A stretch of DNA of 64,000 nucleotides from Frigoribacterium sp. VKM Ac-2836 (GTDB taxonomy: Bacteria; Actinomycetota; Actinomycetes; Actinomycetales; Microbacteriaceae), in NCBI RefSeq assembly GCF_013248995.1, contig NZ_JABRPK010000001.1, forward strand, positions 1,265,731-1,329,730, read 5' to 3'. The notes below the pieces were generated by a model. That model was given only the letters and a program-made list of their open reading frames with translations. It searched no databases and had not been told where the DNA came from. Shown here one piece after another: positions 1 through 9,275 of the stretch. The number at the start of each line of letters is the position of its first letter. Within the stretch, counting starts at the first letter, position 1. The position numbers were made by a program, and so were the translations under genes.

Positions 1-61
1 TCGCGGGGAGGATGATGCGCCCTTTCTCGTCGAGCTTGGGCGAATAGGTGCCGAGGAACAT
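1..61 (-). CDS. mraZ: MraZ, N-terminal fragment (cut by window edge)
   Basis: Only the first 20 codons lie inside the window, read leftwards from the ATG at 59-61. They translate as [15 protein letters not shown] followed by IILPA, the near-invariant start of MraZ, the AbrB-fold transcriptional regulator that heads the division and cell-wall (dcw) cluster. The rest of the gene, and presumably rsmH and the fts/mur genes, lie to the left. Three GTGGRG direct repeats sit 40-70 bp upstream, the expected autoregulatory operator. Identification rests on the short but highly characteristic N-terminus plus this operator and the neighbouring DUF3040 gene, which also lies beside mraZ in mycobacteria. 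Confidence 0.9.
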   Translation of the reverse strand, partial: MFLGTYSPKLDEKGRIILPA

Positions 62-100
62 GCGCCCGTCTCCCCTCACCCCCGCGCCTCTCTGTGGCAC

Positions 101-130
101 GTACCTCCACTTTACTCCACAACACCCCAC
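101..130 (-). promoter_or_regulatory. MraZ box (three direct repeats)
   Basis: Read on the minus strand, GTGGGGTGTT, GTGGAGTAAA and GTGGAGGTAC follow each other with exact 10-bp periodicity. GTGGRG direct repeats in helical phase upstream of mraZ are the known binding site of MraZ, so this is the likely autorepression site for the dcw cluster promoter. Confidence 0.75.
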
Positions 131-287
131 CAATCAACGATCCAACCCGTCGAGCACGAGGTTTTGCCGCCACGATCCGCTCCACTTCGGGGGCCACGTA
201 GGTGGAGGACGGTGGAGGGGAAACGACTCGAGGAGGCGCGGCCCGCGTGTCGAGGTCCTCGTGTCGGGTGGCCGGGCGCACGAAAAA

Positions 288-311
288 GGGGCCGGCCCGA
301 AGGCCGACCCC
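288..311 (-). terminator. Rho-independent terminator after the DUF3040 gene
   Basis: On the minus strand a 10-bp GC stem (GGGGTCGGCC / GGCCGGCCCC, one G-U pair) with loop TTCG is followed by TTTTT. It lies 24 bp past the DUF3040 stop and ahead of the mraZ promoter. Confidence 0.8.
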
Positions 312-334
312 AGAGGTCGTGGTGCGTGTGGGCG

Positions 335-736
335 CTAGGCGTCCCGCCCGTCGCCGTCCTGGCGGCGGTCCCACCGGTCGTTGAGACGGTCCATCAGACC
401 GCCCTTGGCAGGGTGGGGCGGACGAGAAGTGGAGGATCGGGGAGCGGAGGGCATCGCCGACGTGGAGGCACCCTTGCGCTTGGGCGGTGCGATGGCGAAG
501 AGGACGCCGGCGAGCATGACGACGAAACCCGCCACGCCGATGAGCGGCTGGCGGAAGATGACGCCGGCGACGATGACGGCGATGCCGACGAGCGCACCGA
601 GGACACCGACCACGACGAGGGTGTAGTTGGGTCGGCCACCGCGGTTGCCGACCGTCGCCACGAAGTCGGAGTCGTTGTTGTAGAGACTCCGCTCCATCTC
701 TTCGAGGAGCCGCTGCTCCTGTTCGGAAAGTGGCAT
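335..736 (-). CDS. DUF3040 membrane protein
   Basis: 133 residues from the ATG at 734-736, which has an AAGGGAA Shine-Dalgarno. The N-terminus MPLSEQEQRLLEEMERSLY is the DUF3040 signature. Two hydrophobic helices follow (roughly residues 37-56 and 60-78), then a basic, proline- and serine-rich cytoplasmic tail. The family (for example Rv2169c) lies close to mraZ in many actinobacteria; its biochemical role is unknown. A longer in-frame start at 757 exists but would precede the conserved N-terminus. It is monocistronic here, ended by a strong terminator, and divergent from the polyprenyl synthetase gene. Confidence 0.88.
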   Translation of the reverse strand: MPLSEQEQRLLEEMERSLYNNDSDFVATVGNRGGRPNYTLVVVGVLGALVGIAVIVAGVIFRQPLIGVAGFVVMLAGVLFAIAPPKRKGASTSAMPSAPRSSTSRPPHPAKGGLMDRLNDRWDRRQDGDGRDA

Positions 737-833
737 CTTGGTGTTCCCTTCGAGCACGGGCTCTCAAGCGCGAGGCGGGAGCCTCGGGATCGACGCGATG
801 AGTAGCTGCGAGTGTATGCCCGACAGCTATCGC

Positions 834-839
834 TAGGCT
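834..839 (+). promoter_or_regulatory. -10 box of leaderless polyprenyl synthetase promoter
   Basis: TAGGCT followed by 7 bp and the GTG start at 847. No Shine-Dalgarno is present, so transcription probably begins at the start codon. Confidence 0.55.
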
Positions 840-846
840 AGGCAGC

Positions 847-1968
847 GTGGCTGAGAGTACGCGGTTAGTGGACGTCGTTCAAGAGCGCATCGATCGGTTC
901 CTCGAGCGGCAGCGACCGACCCTGACGGGCATCGCTCCCGACCTCGACCCCTTCTCGATCTACTCGGGCGATCTGCTCCGTGGTGGGAAGCGCTTCCGGG
1001 CACTCTTCTGTTACTGGGGCTGGCAGTCGGTCGCCGGACTCGACACAGGATTCGATCCCCTCGGAGAGGCCCGCGACGAACGGGAGATCGACGCCGTCAT
1101 GACGGCGTCGGCAGGGCTCGAGTTCTTCCACGCGGCGGCGCTCGTGCACGACGACATCATGGACAACTCCGACACACGCCGCGGACTGCCCGCGGCGCAT
1201 CGGCGCTTCGAGTCCCTGCACCGCGAGGGTCAGTGGCTCGGGTCGGCCGAGGCGTTCGGTCGGTCGGGCGCCCTCCTCATGGGCGACCTGTTGCTGGCGT
1301 GGAGCGATGAGCTGCTGAGTGAGGCCCTCGACTCCCTCCCCTCCCGCGAAGCCGCCCGCTCGGCGCGCCTCGAACTGAACCGCATGCGGACCGAGGTCAC
1401 GGTGGGCCAGTACCTCGACATCCTCGAGGAGAACGCCTGGCAGACAGTCGACGAGTTGCAGCTGCTTCCCCGCGCCCAGCGGGTGATCGTCTACAAGTCG
1501 GCGAAGTACAGCGTCGAGGCCCCTCTGACCGTCGGTGCGGCGATGGCCGGCGCCGACCGACCCGCGCTCGAGTCCTTGCGGCACTTCGGGCTACCCCTCG
1601 GCATCGCCTACCAATTGCGTGACGACCTGCTCGGGGTCTTCGGCGACCCGTCGGTCACGGGCAAGCCCGCGGGCGACGACCTGCGAGAAGGCAAGCGGAC
1701 GGTCCTCGTGGCGACCGCTCGCCGGGCGCTGCCCCCGGGTGCCGTCCGCCTGCTCGACGAACTCCTCGGTGACCCCGAGCTCGACGACGACCAGATCAGC
1801 ATGCTGCAGGCGACGCTCCGCGAGAGCGGCGCCGTCGATTCCGTCGAGCAGACCATCACCGATCAGGTCGAGCGCGCCGTGCACGCCCTCGAGAGATCCG
1901 GGCTCGCACCGTCGGCACGCACGCAACTGACGCGACTGGCCGAGACCGTCACGCGCCGCGCCTCCTGA
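847..1968 (+). CDS. Polyprenyl (geranylgeranyl/farnesyl) diphosphate synthase
   Basis: 373 residues, GTG start, leaderless. It is a trans-isoprenyl diphosphate synthase that condenses isopentenyl diphosphate with allylic diphosphates. The first aspartate-rich motif appears as HDDIMDNSDTRRG near residue 100 and the second as RDDLLGVFGD near residue 260, followed by KPAGDDLREGK; RGGKRFR near residue 46 binds the diphosphate. Length is normal for the family. Position next to the Rv2175c-like gene and pknL matches mycobacterial idsA2. Chain length of the product cannot be read from sequence by eye. The extreme 3' end overlaps one copy of the CGCGCCTCCT word. Confidence 0.92.
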   Translation: MAESTRLVDVVQERIDRFLERQRPTLTGIAPDLDPFSIYSGDLLRGGKRFRALFCYWGWQSVAGLDTGFDPLGEARDEREIDAVMTASAGLEFFHAAALVHDDIMDNSDTRRGLPAAHRRFESLHREGQWLGSAEAFGRSGALLMGDLLLAWSDELLSEALDSLPSREAARSARLELNRMRTEVTVGQYLDILEENAWQTVDELQLLPRAQRVIVYKSAKYSVEAPLTVGAAMAGADRPALESLRHFGLPLGIAYQLRDDLLGVFGDPSVTGKPAGDDLREGKRTVLVATARRALPPGAVRLLDELLGDPELDDDQISMLQATLRESGAVDSVEQTITDQVERAVHALERSGLAPSARTQLTRLAETVTRRAS

Positions 1969-2014
1969 ACCCTCCGGCTCGTCCGGGCCGCGGGCAGACG
2001 GCGGGCCGGCGGGG

Positions 2015-2371
2015 CTAGAGCAGGCTCTGTGCCACGCGACGGACCTCGGCCTTGCGTCCGGCACGGAGGGCGGCGACCGGGCTCGTGCCGAGGGCCTCGT
2101 CGAACGACAACAGCCAGTCGAGCGCCTCGTCGTCGTCGAAGCCGTTGTCGGAGAGGACGGTCAACGTGCCCCTGAGGTCGTGCCGAGGCTCGGACCCGTC
2201 GAGGAAGACCGCGGGCACCTTCGTGACGCCGTCCACGCGGGTACCGACGAGGGCGTGCTCCTCGAGCAGGCGACGCACACGGCTCACCCCGAGGCCGAGT
2301 CGCTCGACGAGGTCGGGCACGGTCAGCCACTCGGTGTCGGCGAACCAGGGGCGTTCTGAGAGATCGGTCAC
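2015..2371 (-). CDS. Rv2175c-like winged-helix DNA-binding protein
   Basis: 118 residues from the GTG at 2369-2371. The N-terminal half (LTVPDLVERLGLGVSRVRRLLEE) reads as a helix-turn-helix; the C-terminal half, with DDDEALDWLLSFDEALG, matches the conserved tail of the Rv2175c family. In M. tuberculosis Rv2175c is a DNA-binding substrate of the adjacent kinase PknL, and the same neighbourhood is kept here. Translation could begin further upstream in frame, but that extension is low-complexity. It is convergent with the polyprenyl synthetase gene (46 bp gap). Confidence 0.82.
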   Translation of the reverse strand: MTDLSERPWFADTEWLTVPDLVERLGLGVSRVRRLLEEHALVGTRVDGVTKVPAVFLDGSEPRHDLRGTLTVLSDNGFDDDEALDWLLSFDEALGTSPVAALRAGRKAEVRRVAQSLL

Positions 2372-2564
2372 GCGACAACCTTGCCACGGGTTCGCGACGC
2401 GTGCCGCGCCTCCTCGAGCCGCTCCCCCGGTGCACGTCACATTCGCAACATCCGCCCCACTGATTGACTTGAATATGCACCTGTGCCAACTTGGGACGAC
2501 GTGGCACCGCGGCTCTCCGATCACCCAGCGACCGTGTCCCCGCCCCCGAACCGAGGATCAGCCC

Positions 2565-3908
2565 ATGAACGACGTCAGTTCCGCCCGCCCCGACTCCGAG
2601 TCCGCTACGACACCGGACGGTCGCTCGACCAGCGCGTTCGGCCCCATCGGCGGACTCGAGGAGCGCAAGCCGCTCTCGCGCATGGCGCGGTCCATGCTGA
2701 ACACGGTCCCGATCGTCGTCGCAGGTTCGATGGCACTCAGCATGGGTGTCACTGGCCCCGTGTTCGCGCTCGACCAAGGCCCCACGAAGAAACCCGACGC
2801 ATCCCCCCGTCCCGTCCTCCCGCCCCGGCTCTCGGCCCCCGAGCAGAAGACGGCGTCGACGGTCGAGACCGCCTCGAGCTCGGCGACGGTCTTCGGAGCC
2901 GCCCCGGCCACGTACACCGTCCGATCGGGAGACACCGTGGCGAGCATCGCCGGCTCGTTCGGGTTGAGCACCGCGTCGGTGCTCGCACTCAACGGCCTGA
3001 GCTGGAAGTCCACCATCTTCCCGGGCCAGACACTCAGCTTGAGCGCGGCCACGAGCGCCGCGTCCAAGGCATCGTCCGCGCCCACGCCGACGAAGGCGAC
3101 GGGCGGGCGATACGTCATCGTCCGCGGAGACACCTTGAGTTCGATCGCGCGAGCCCACGGCGTCACGACGAGTGCACTCATCCAGGCGAACGGGCTGGGC
3201 CTGTCGAGCATCATCTATCCGGGACAGTCGCTGTCGATCCCCTCGGGTGCACCCGCCGCCGCGACGCCGGCCCCCACGGCAGGGCCTGCGGTGGGCAGTT
3301 ACGTCATCCAGCGGGGCGACACCATCGCGTCGATCGCCACCAAGTCGGGTACGAGCGTCAAGGCGCTCCTCGCAGCGAACGGCTTGTCCTTCACCAGCAC
3401 GATCTACGCCGGCAAGACCCTCACCCTGCCGGGCGCCTCGGCCCCCACCGCGACGACCGTGGTCGCGTCGACGACGGCCACTCCGATCGGCGTGAGCGCG
3501 ACGCTGACCGCGGAGCAGGCCGCGAACGCCCGCACCATCATCTCGGTGGGACGCCAACTCGGCGTCGGGGACCGCGCGATCGTCATCGCGTTGGCCGCGG
3601 CCGCGCAGGAGAGCAGCCTGCGCAACCTCGACCACGGTGACCGCGACTCGCTCGGCCTCTTCCAGCAGCGCCCGAGCACGGGATGGGGCACTCCTGCCCA
3701 ACTGCGCGACCCCGCGCATGCGACCAAGCTGTTCTTCGGCGGTGCGACCAACCCGAACACGGGCAAGACGAGGGGCCTCCTCGACGTCAAGGGGTGGCAG
3801 TCGATGACCTTGACCAAGGCGGCGCAAGCCGTGCAGTACTCGGCCTTCCCCGACGCGTACGCCAAATGGGAGGCTCCCGCCACCACCTGGCTCGCGACCC
3901 TCGGCTGA
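2565..3908 (+). CDS. Secreted triple-LysM protein with C-terminal lysozyme-like domain
   Basis: 447 residues from the ATG at 2565 (GAGGATC upstream). A hydrophobic segment at about residues 49-65 acts as signal or anchor. Three LysM peptidoglycan-binding repeats follow at about residues 117-160, 183-226 and 245-288, each starting Y(T/V)(V/I)xxGDT and ending with a PGQ/AGK-T/SLxL motif. The C-terminal 130 residues contain QESSLRNLDHGDRDSLGLFQQRP, in which the glutamate is the likely catalytic acid of a transglycosylase-like fold. The same domain occurs alone in the protein at 42289-42879. Predicted role is cell-wall cleavage or remodelling outside the membrane, next to the PASTA kinase that senses muropeptides. 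Confidence 0.85.
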   Translation: MNDVSSARPDSESATTPDGRSTSAFGPIGGLEERKPLSRMARSMLNTVPIVVAGSMALSMGVTGPVFALDQGPTKKPDASPRPVLPPRLSAPEQKTASTVETASSSATVFGAAPATYTVRSGDTVASIAGSFGLSTASVLALNGLSWKSTIFPGQTLSLSAATSAASKASSAPTPTKATGGRYVIVRGDTLSSIARAHGVTTSALIQANGLGLSSIIYPGQSLSIPSGAPAAATPAPTAGPAVGSYVIQRGDTIASIATKSGTSVKALLAANGLSFTSTIYAGKTLTLPGASAPTATTVVASTTATPIGVSATLTAEQAANARTIISVGRQLGVGDRAIVIALAAAAQESSLRNLDHGDRDSLGLFQQRPSTGWGTPAQLRDPAHATKLFFGGATNPNTGKTRGLLDVKGWQSMTLTKAAQAVQYSAFPDAYAKWEAPATTWLATLG

Positions 3909-3942
3909 CTCGCAGACGACCTGCATTCCGGGCGGTTTGCCG

Positions 3943-3971
3943 CCCTGCGGTGAGTTGAGGCACCCGCAGGG
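3943..3971. terminator. Possible hairpin after the LysM gene
   Basis: CCCTGCGG and CCGCAGGG form a perfect 8-bp stem 35 bp after the LysM stop; an overlapping GGGCGG/CCGCCC hairpin at 3930-3945 is an alternative. No T tract follows. Confidence 0.4.
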
Positions 3972-3982
3972 CCCACGGTCCG

Positions 3983-3988
3983 TAAAAT
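3983..3988 (+). promoter_or_regulatory. -10 box of leaderless pknL promoter
   Basis: TAAAAT is followed by 7 bp and the GTG at 3996, the leaderless arrangement seen repeatedly in this window. Confidence 0.5.
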
Positions 3989-3995
3989 CACGAAG

Positions 3996-5954
<1,959 letters not shown>

Positions 5955-6007
5955 CACCGCACGGACCCCGTCGTCGAGGCGGCGACGGAACCATGGCGGC
6001 GTGACGG

Positions 6008-6038
6008 ACGGCCCCGCGACCACTGGTCACGGGGCCGT
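6008..6038. terminator. Bidirectional terminator hairpin
   Basis: ACGGCCCCG pairs with CGGGGCCGT, with a further inner GACC/GGTC stem. It lies between the convergent pknL and DAHP synthase genes. Confidence 0.7.
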
Positions 6039-6055
6039 GGTCGTGCCGTCGTCCC

Positions 6056-7426
6056 CTAGTCGGCAGCGAGCTCTTCGGCCACCAGGAAGGCCAGCTCGAG
6101 CGACTGCATGTGGTTGAGGCGCGGGTCGCAGAGGGACTCGTACCGGGTGGCGAGAGTGGCCTCGTCGATGTGCTCGGAACCCCCCAGGCACTCCGTGACG
6201 TCGTCGCCGGTCAATTCGATGTGGATTCCACCGGGGTGTGTACCTGCCGCACGGTGCGCTTCGAAGAACCCCTTGACCTCGTCCATGATCTCTTCGAACC
6301 GCCGCGTCTTGTAGCCGGTGGGCGTCGTCAGCCCGTTGCCGTGCATCGGATCGCTGACCCAGAGAGGCGTCGCGTCGGCCTTCTTGATGGCCTCGAGGAG
6401 AGGCGGCAGGGCATCGCGGATCGTGCCGGCACCCATGCGGGTGATGAAGGTCAGGCGACCGGGTTCGCGCTCGGGGTCGAGCTTGTCGATGAGGCGCAAC
6501 ATGTCGTCGGCCGTCGTCGTCGGGCCCAGCTTGACGCCGATCGGATTGCGGACGCGGGAGAGGAAGTCGACATGGGCGCCGTCGAGATCACGGGTGCGCT
6601 CGCCGATCCAGACGAAGTGGGACGAGAGGACGTAGGGCGTGCCCGTCCGTGAATCGATGCGGGTCAGCGGGCGCTCGTAGTCCATGAGCAGACCCTCGTG
6701 ACTGGTGTAGAACTCGACGCGCTTGAGCTCGTCGAAGTCCGCGCCGGCCGCCTCCATGAAGCGGATCGCCTTGTCGATCTCGCGCGCGAGATGCTCGTAC
6801 TGCGCGTTCGCCGGATTGCTGGCGAAGCCCTTGTTCCAGCTGTGCACCTGCCGCAGGTCGGCGAACCCGCCCTGCGTGAAGGCCCGGATGAGGTTGATGG
6901 TCGAGGCAGAGGTGTGGTACCCCTTCACCAGTCGCGAGGCATCTGCGCGGCGGGACTCGGGCGTGAAGTCGTAACCATTGACGACGTCGCCCCGGTACGC
7001 AGGCAACGTGACGCCGTCGCGGGTCTCGGTGTCGCTCGAGCGCGGCTTGGCGAACTGACCGGCCATGCGTCCCATCTTGATGACGGGAACGGACGCGCCG
7101 TACGTCAGGACGACCGCCATCTGCAGGATGGTCTTGACGCGATCGCGGATCTGGTCCGCAGTCGCGCCCGCGAACGTCTCGGCGCAGTCACCACCTTGCA
7201 GGAGGAACGCCTCGCCCCGGGCAGCCGACGCGAGTCGCGTGCGGAGTGTGTCGACCTCGCCGGCGAAGACGAGCGGCGGGAGGATGGACAGCTCTGCCGA
7301 CGCGGCTTCGACGGCCGCACCGTCGTGCCAGGTGGGCTGCTGCTTGATGGGGAGCGTGCGCCAATGGTCGAGACCGTCGATCACGTCGGGATCGGTGACG
7401 ACGAACGGTTCGGTGAGCTGGGCCAC
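6056..7426 (-). CDS. aroG: Class II 3-deoxy-7-phosphoheptulonate (DAHP) synthase
   Basis: 456 residues, ATG start. It condenses phosphoenolpyruvate and erythrose 4-phosphate in the first step of the shikimate pathway. Class II (plant-like) signatures are clear: LQGGDCAETF near residue 77, KMGRMAGQFAKPRS near residue 120, GERTRDLDGAHV and the C-terminal SDPMHGNG. Length is typical (455-465). It follows pknL as in M. tuberculosis (Rv2178c). It is transcribed toward pknL and the two share a bidirectional terminator. The acyltransferase gene 53 bp upstream has the same direction and may be co-transcribed. Confidence 0.95.
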   Translation of the reverse strand: MAQLTEPFVVTDPDVIDGLDHWRTLPIKQQPTWHDGAAVEAASAELSILPPLVFAGEVDTLRTRLASAARGEAFLLQGGDCAETFAGATADQIRDRVKTILQMAVVLTYGASVPVIKMGRMAGQFAKPRSSDTETRDGVTLPAYRGDVVNGYDFTPESRRADASRLVKGYHTSASTINLIRAFTQGGFADLRQVHSWNKGFASNPANAQYEHLAREIDKAIRFMEAAGADFDELKRVEFYTSHEGLLMDYERPLTRIDSRTGTPYVLSSHFVWIGERTRDLDGAHVDFLSRVRNPIGVKLGPTTTADDMLRLIDKLDPEREPGRLTFITRMGAGTIRDALPPLLEAIKKADATPLWVSDPMHGNGLTTPTGYKTRRFEEIMDEVKGFFEAHRAAGTHPGGIHIELTGDDVTECLGGSEHIDEATLATRYESLCDPRLNHMQSLELAFLVAEELAAD

Positions 7427-7479
7427 GGTCTTCCTTGCCAGTTGACGGTCTCGAGGCCGAACGACCTCGACAGGCGAGC

Positions 7480-8169
7480 CTACCGTGAAAGGGTCGAGCG
7501 CTTCTCTTTCACGCTCGTCGCGTAGACGTCGCTGTATTGCTGACCGCTGAGGGCGTTCAACTCGTACATGATCTCGTCGGTGATGGACCGCAGGATGAAG
7601 CGGTCGCCTTCCATGCCCTCGAAGCGGCTGAAGTCGAGCGGTTCGCCGAAGACGATGCCGACCCGGTGCAGGCGAGGGATCTTGGTACCGGTCTTCATGA
7701 CCTTCTCGGTCCCGATCATGGCGACGGGGATCACGGGCACGTGACCCTCGAGGATCATGCGCGCGACCCCCGTGCGGCCACGGTAGAGCTTGCCGTCGGG
7801 GCTCCGGGTGCCCTCGGGGTAGATGCCGAGCTGCTCCCCGCGACCCAGCACCGAGAGCCCCGTCGCCAAGGACGCCTCGGAGGCCTTGCCCCCGGATCGG
7901 TCGATGGACAGTTGCCCCGTGGCCGTGAAGAAGAGTCGGATCGCCCAGCCCTTGATGCCCCGGCCGGTGAAGTAATCGCTCTTCGCGAGGAAGGAGATGC
8001 GGCGATCGAGGGCGAGGGGCAAGAAGATCGAATCGACGAACGAGAGGTGGTTGCTCGCGAAGATGACGGCACCCGAAGCGGGGACGTGCTCACGACCGCT
8101 GACCCACGGTCGGAAGATCGACAGCACGAGCGGACTCGCGACCATCGTCTTCAGGAACCAATAGAGCAT
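7480..8169 (-). CDS. 1-acyl-glycerol-3-phosphate acyltransferase family protein
   Basis: 229 residues, ATG start with a good GAGGAG Shine-Dalgarno. The PlsC family catalytic HX4D motif appears as NHLSFVD and the substrate-binding motif as YPEGTRSPDG. A hydrophobic N-terminus (YWFLKTMVASPLVLSIF) anchors it to the membrane, where it acylates lysophosphatidic acid or a related glycerolipid. The family member at this locus in M. tuberculosis is Rv2182c. An unusual 8-bp tandem repeat lies just upstream of the ribosome-binding region. Confidence 0.87.
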   Translation of the reverse strand: MLYWFLKTMVASPLVLSIFRPWVSGREHVPASGAVIFASNHLSFVDSIFLPLALDRRISFLAKSDYFTGRGIKGWAIRLFFTATGQLSIDRSGGKASEASLATGLSVLGRGEQLGIYPEGTRSPDGKLYRGRTGVARMILEGHVPVIPVAMIGTEKVMKTGTKIPRLHRVGIVFGEPLDFSRFEGMEGDRFILRSITDEIMYELNALSGQQYSDVYATSVKEKRSTLSR

Positions 8170-8182
8170 CGGTGCTCCTCTC

Positions 8183-8220
8183 GTCGGGGCGTCGGGGCGT
8201 CGGGGCGTCGGGGCGTCGGG
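8183..8220. repeat. 8-bp tandem repeat
   Basis: GTCGGGGC is repeated four full times plus six bases, in the 54-bp gap between the glucokinase-type gene and the acyltransferase. Copy number is likely to vary by slippage. Confidence 0.9.
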
Positions 8221-8223
8221 AGT

Positions 8224-9174
8224 CTAGCGGTCGGTGGCGTGGAGGCGGGCGAGGTCGGCGGCACCGACGACCCCCGCGTCGTTCACGAGCTCGGCGATCA
8301 CGAACTCGGGCTCGGGGTGATACCCACGAGCGGGAAGGTGCTCGAGGTAGGCGGCCCGCACCGGCGCCAGCAGTAACTCGCCGGACTGTGCCACACCCCC
8401 ACCGAACACGAACACCTGCGGATCGAGGATCGCACTCAACGACGCGGCGGCCTGACCGAGCCAGGTGCCGAGACGGCGGAGGGCCTCAACGGCACCGGCG
8501 TCGCCCGACTGGAGCAGGACGCTGACGTCGTGGCCCGAGAGCTCGCCGGACTCGTCACGCAGCTGCGCGAGGGCGCGACCTGTGCCGCCCTCGTCGGCCA
8601 CCTCGCCCGCGATCCGGAGCAGGGCGCGGCCCGAACCGTACTGCTCGATGCAGCCACGGGCACCGCAGCCGCAGGGCAAGCCGTCGGGCACGATCCGCAT
8701 GTGGCCGAGTTCGCCACCCGTGCCGAAGCCACCTCGCAGAAGGCGGTCCTGCGCCACGATGGCGCCACCGACACCCGTGCCGATGGTGAGCATGGTCATG
8801 TCGCTCGCGAGGCGGCCGGCGCCGAAACGGAATTCGGCCCAGCCGGCCGCGTTCGCGTCGTTGTCGATCGTGATGTGCAGGTCGAGCCGCTCGGACAACC
8901 GCGCCCGCAGGGGTTCGTTACGCCACGCGATGTTGGGGGTGTAATAGACGGTCGACTGGGCCGCGTCGATGAAGCCGGGCGCGGCCACCCCTGCGGCGAC
9001 GACGTCGGGGTGACGGGCCTGCAACGAGGTGACCATGTCGACCACCGCGTCGACGATCGCACCGGCGTCGCCGGCCGGCGTCGCGACGCGCTCTTCGTCG
9101 ACGATCTCGCCGAACTCGGTGACCACCCCGCCCGCGATCTTCGTCCCGCCGATGTCGATTCCGATTGCCTGCAC
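8224..9174 (-). CDS. ROK-family sugar kinase (glucokinase type)
   Basis: 316 residues. The N-terminal phosphate-binding motif reads DIGGTKIAGG; a second nucleotide motif is GTGVGGAIV; the ROK zinc motif is complete as CGCGARGCIEQYGSG. These mark an ATP-dependent kinase of glucose or a similar hexose rather than a ROK repressor, since there is no N-terminal helix-turn-helix. It lies upstream of the acyltransferase, separated by the tandem repeat, and divergent from the acyl-CoA synthetase gene. Confidence 0.88.
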   Translation of the reverse strand: MQAIGIDIGGTKIAGGVVTEFGEIVDEERVATPAGDAGAIVDAVVDMVTSLQARHPDVVAAGVAAPGFIDAAQSTVYYTPNIAWRNEPLRARLSERLDLHITIDNDANAAGWAEFRFGAGRLASDMTMLTIGTGVGGAIVAQDRLLRGGFGTGGELGHMRIVPDGLPCGCGARGCIEQYGSGRALLRIAGEVADEGGTGRALAQLRDESGELSGHDVSVLLQSGDAGAVEALRRLGTWLGQAAASLSAILDPQVFVFGGGVAQSGELLLAPVRAAYLEHLPARGYHPEPEFVIAELVNDAGVVGAADLARLHATDR

Positions 9175-9275
9175 GAGGATCGAGTCTATCCTCGACCGCC
9201 GATCACCTTCAGCACCGTCTCCGGCGAGGTCACGTTAGTGTTGTCGGACCATCGTTCGGTACCGAAGGAGCTGCC

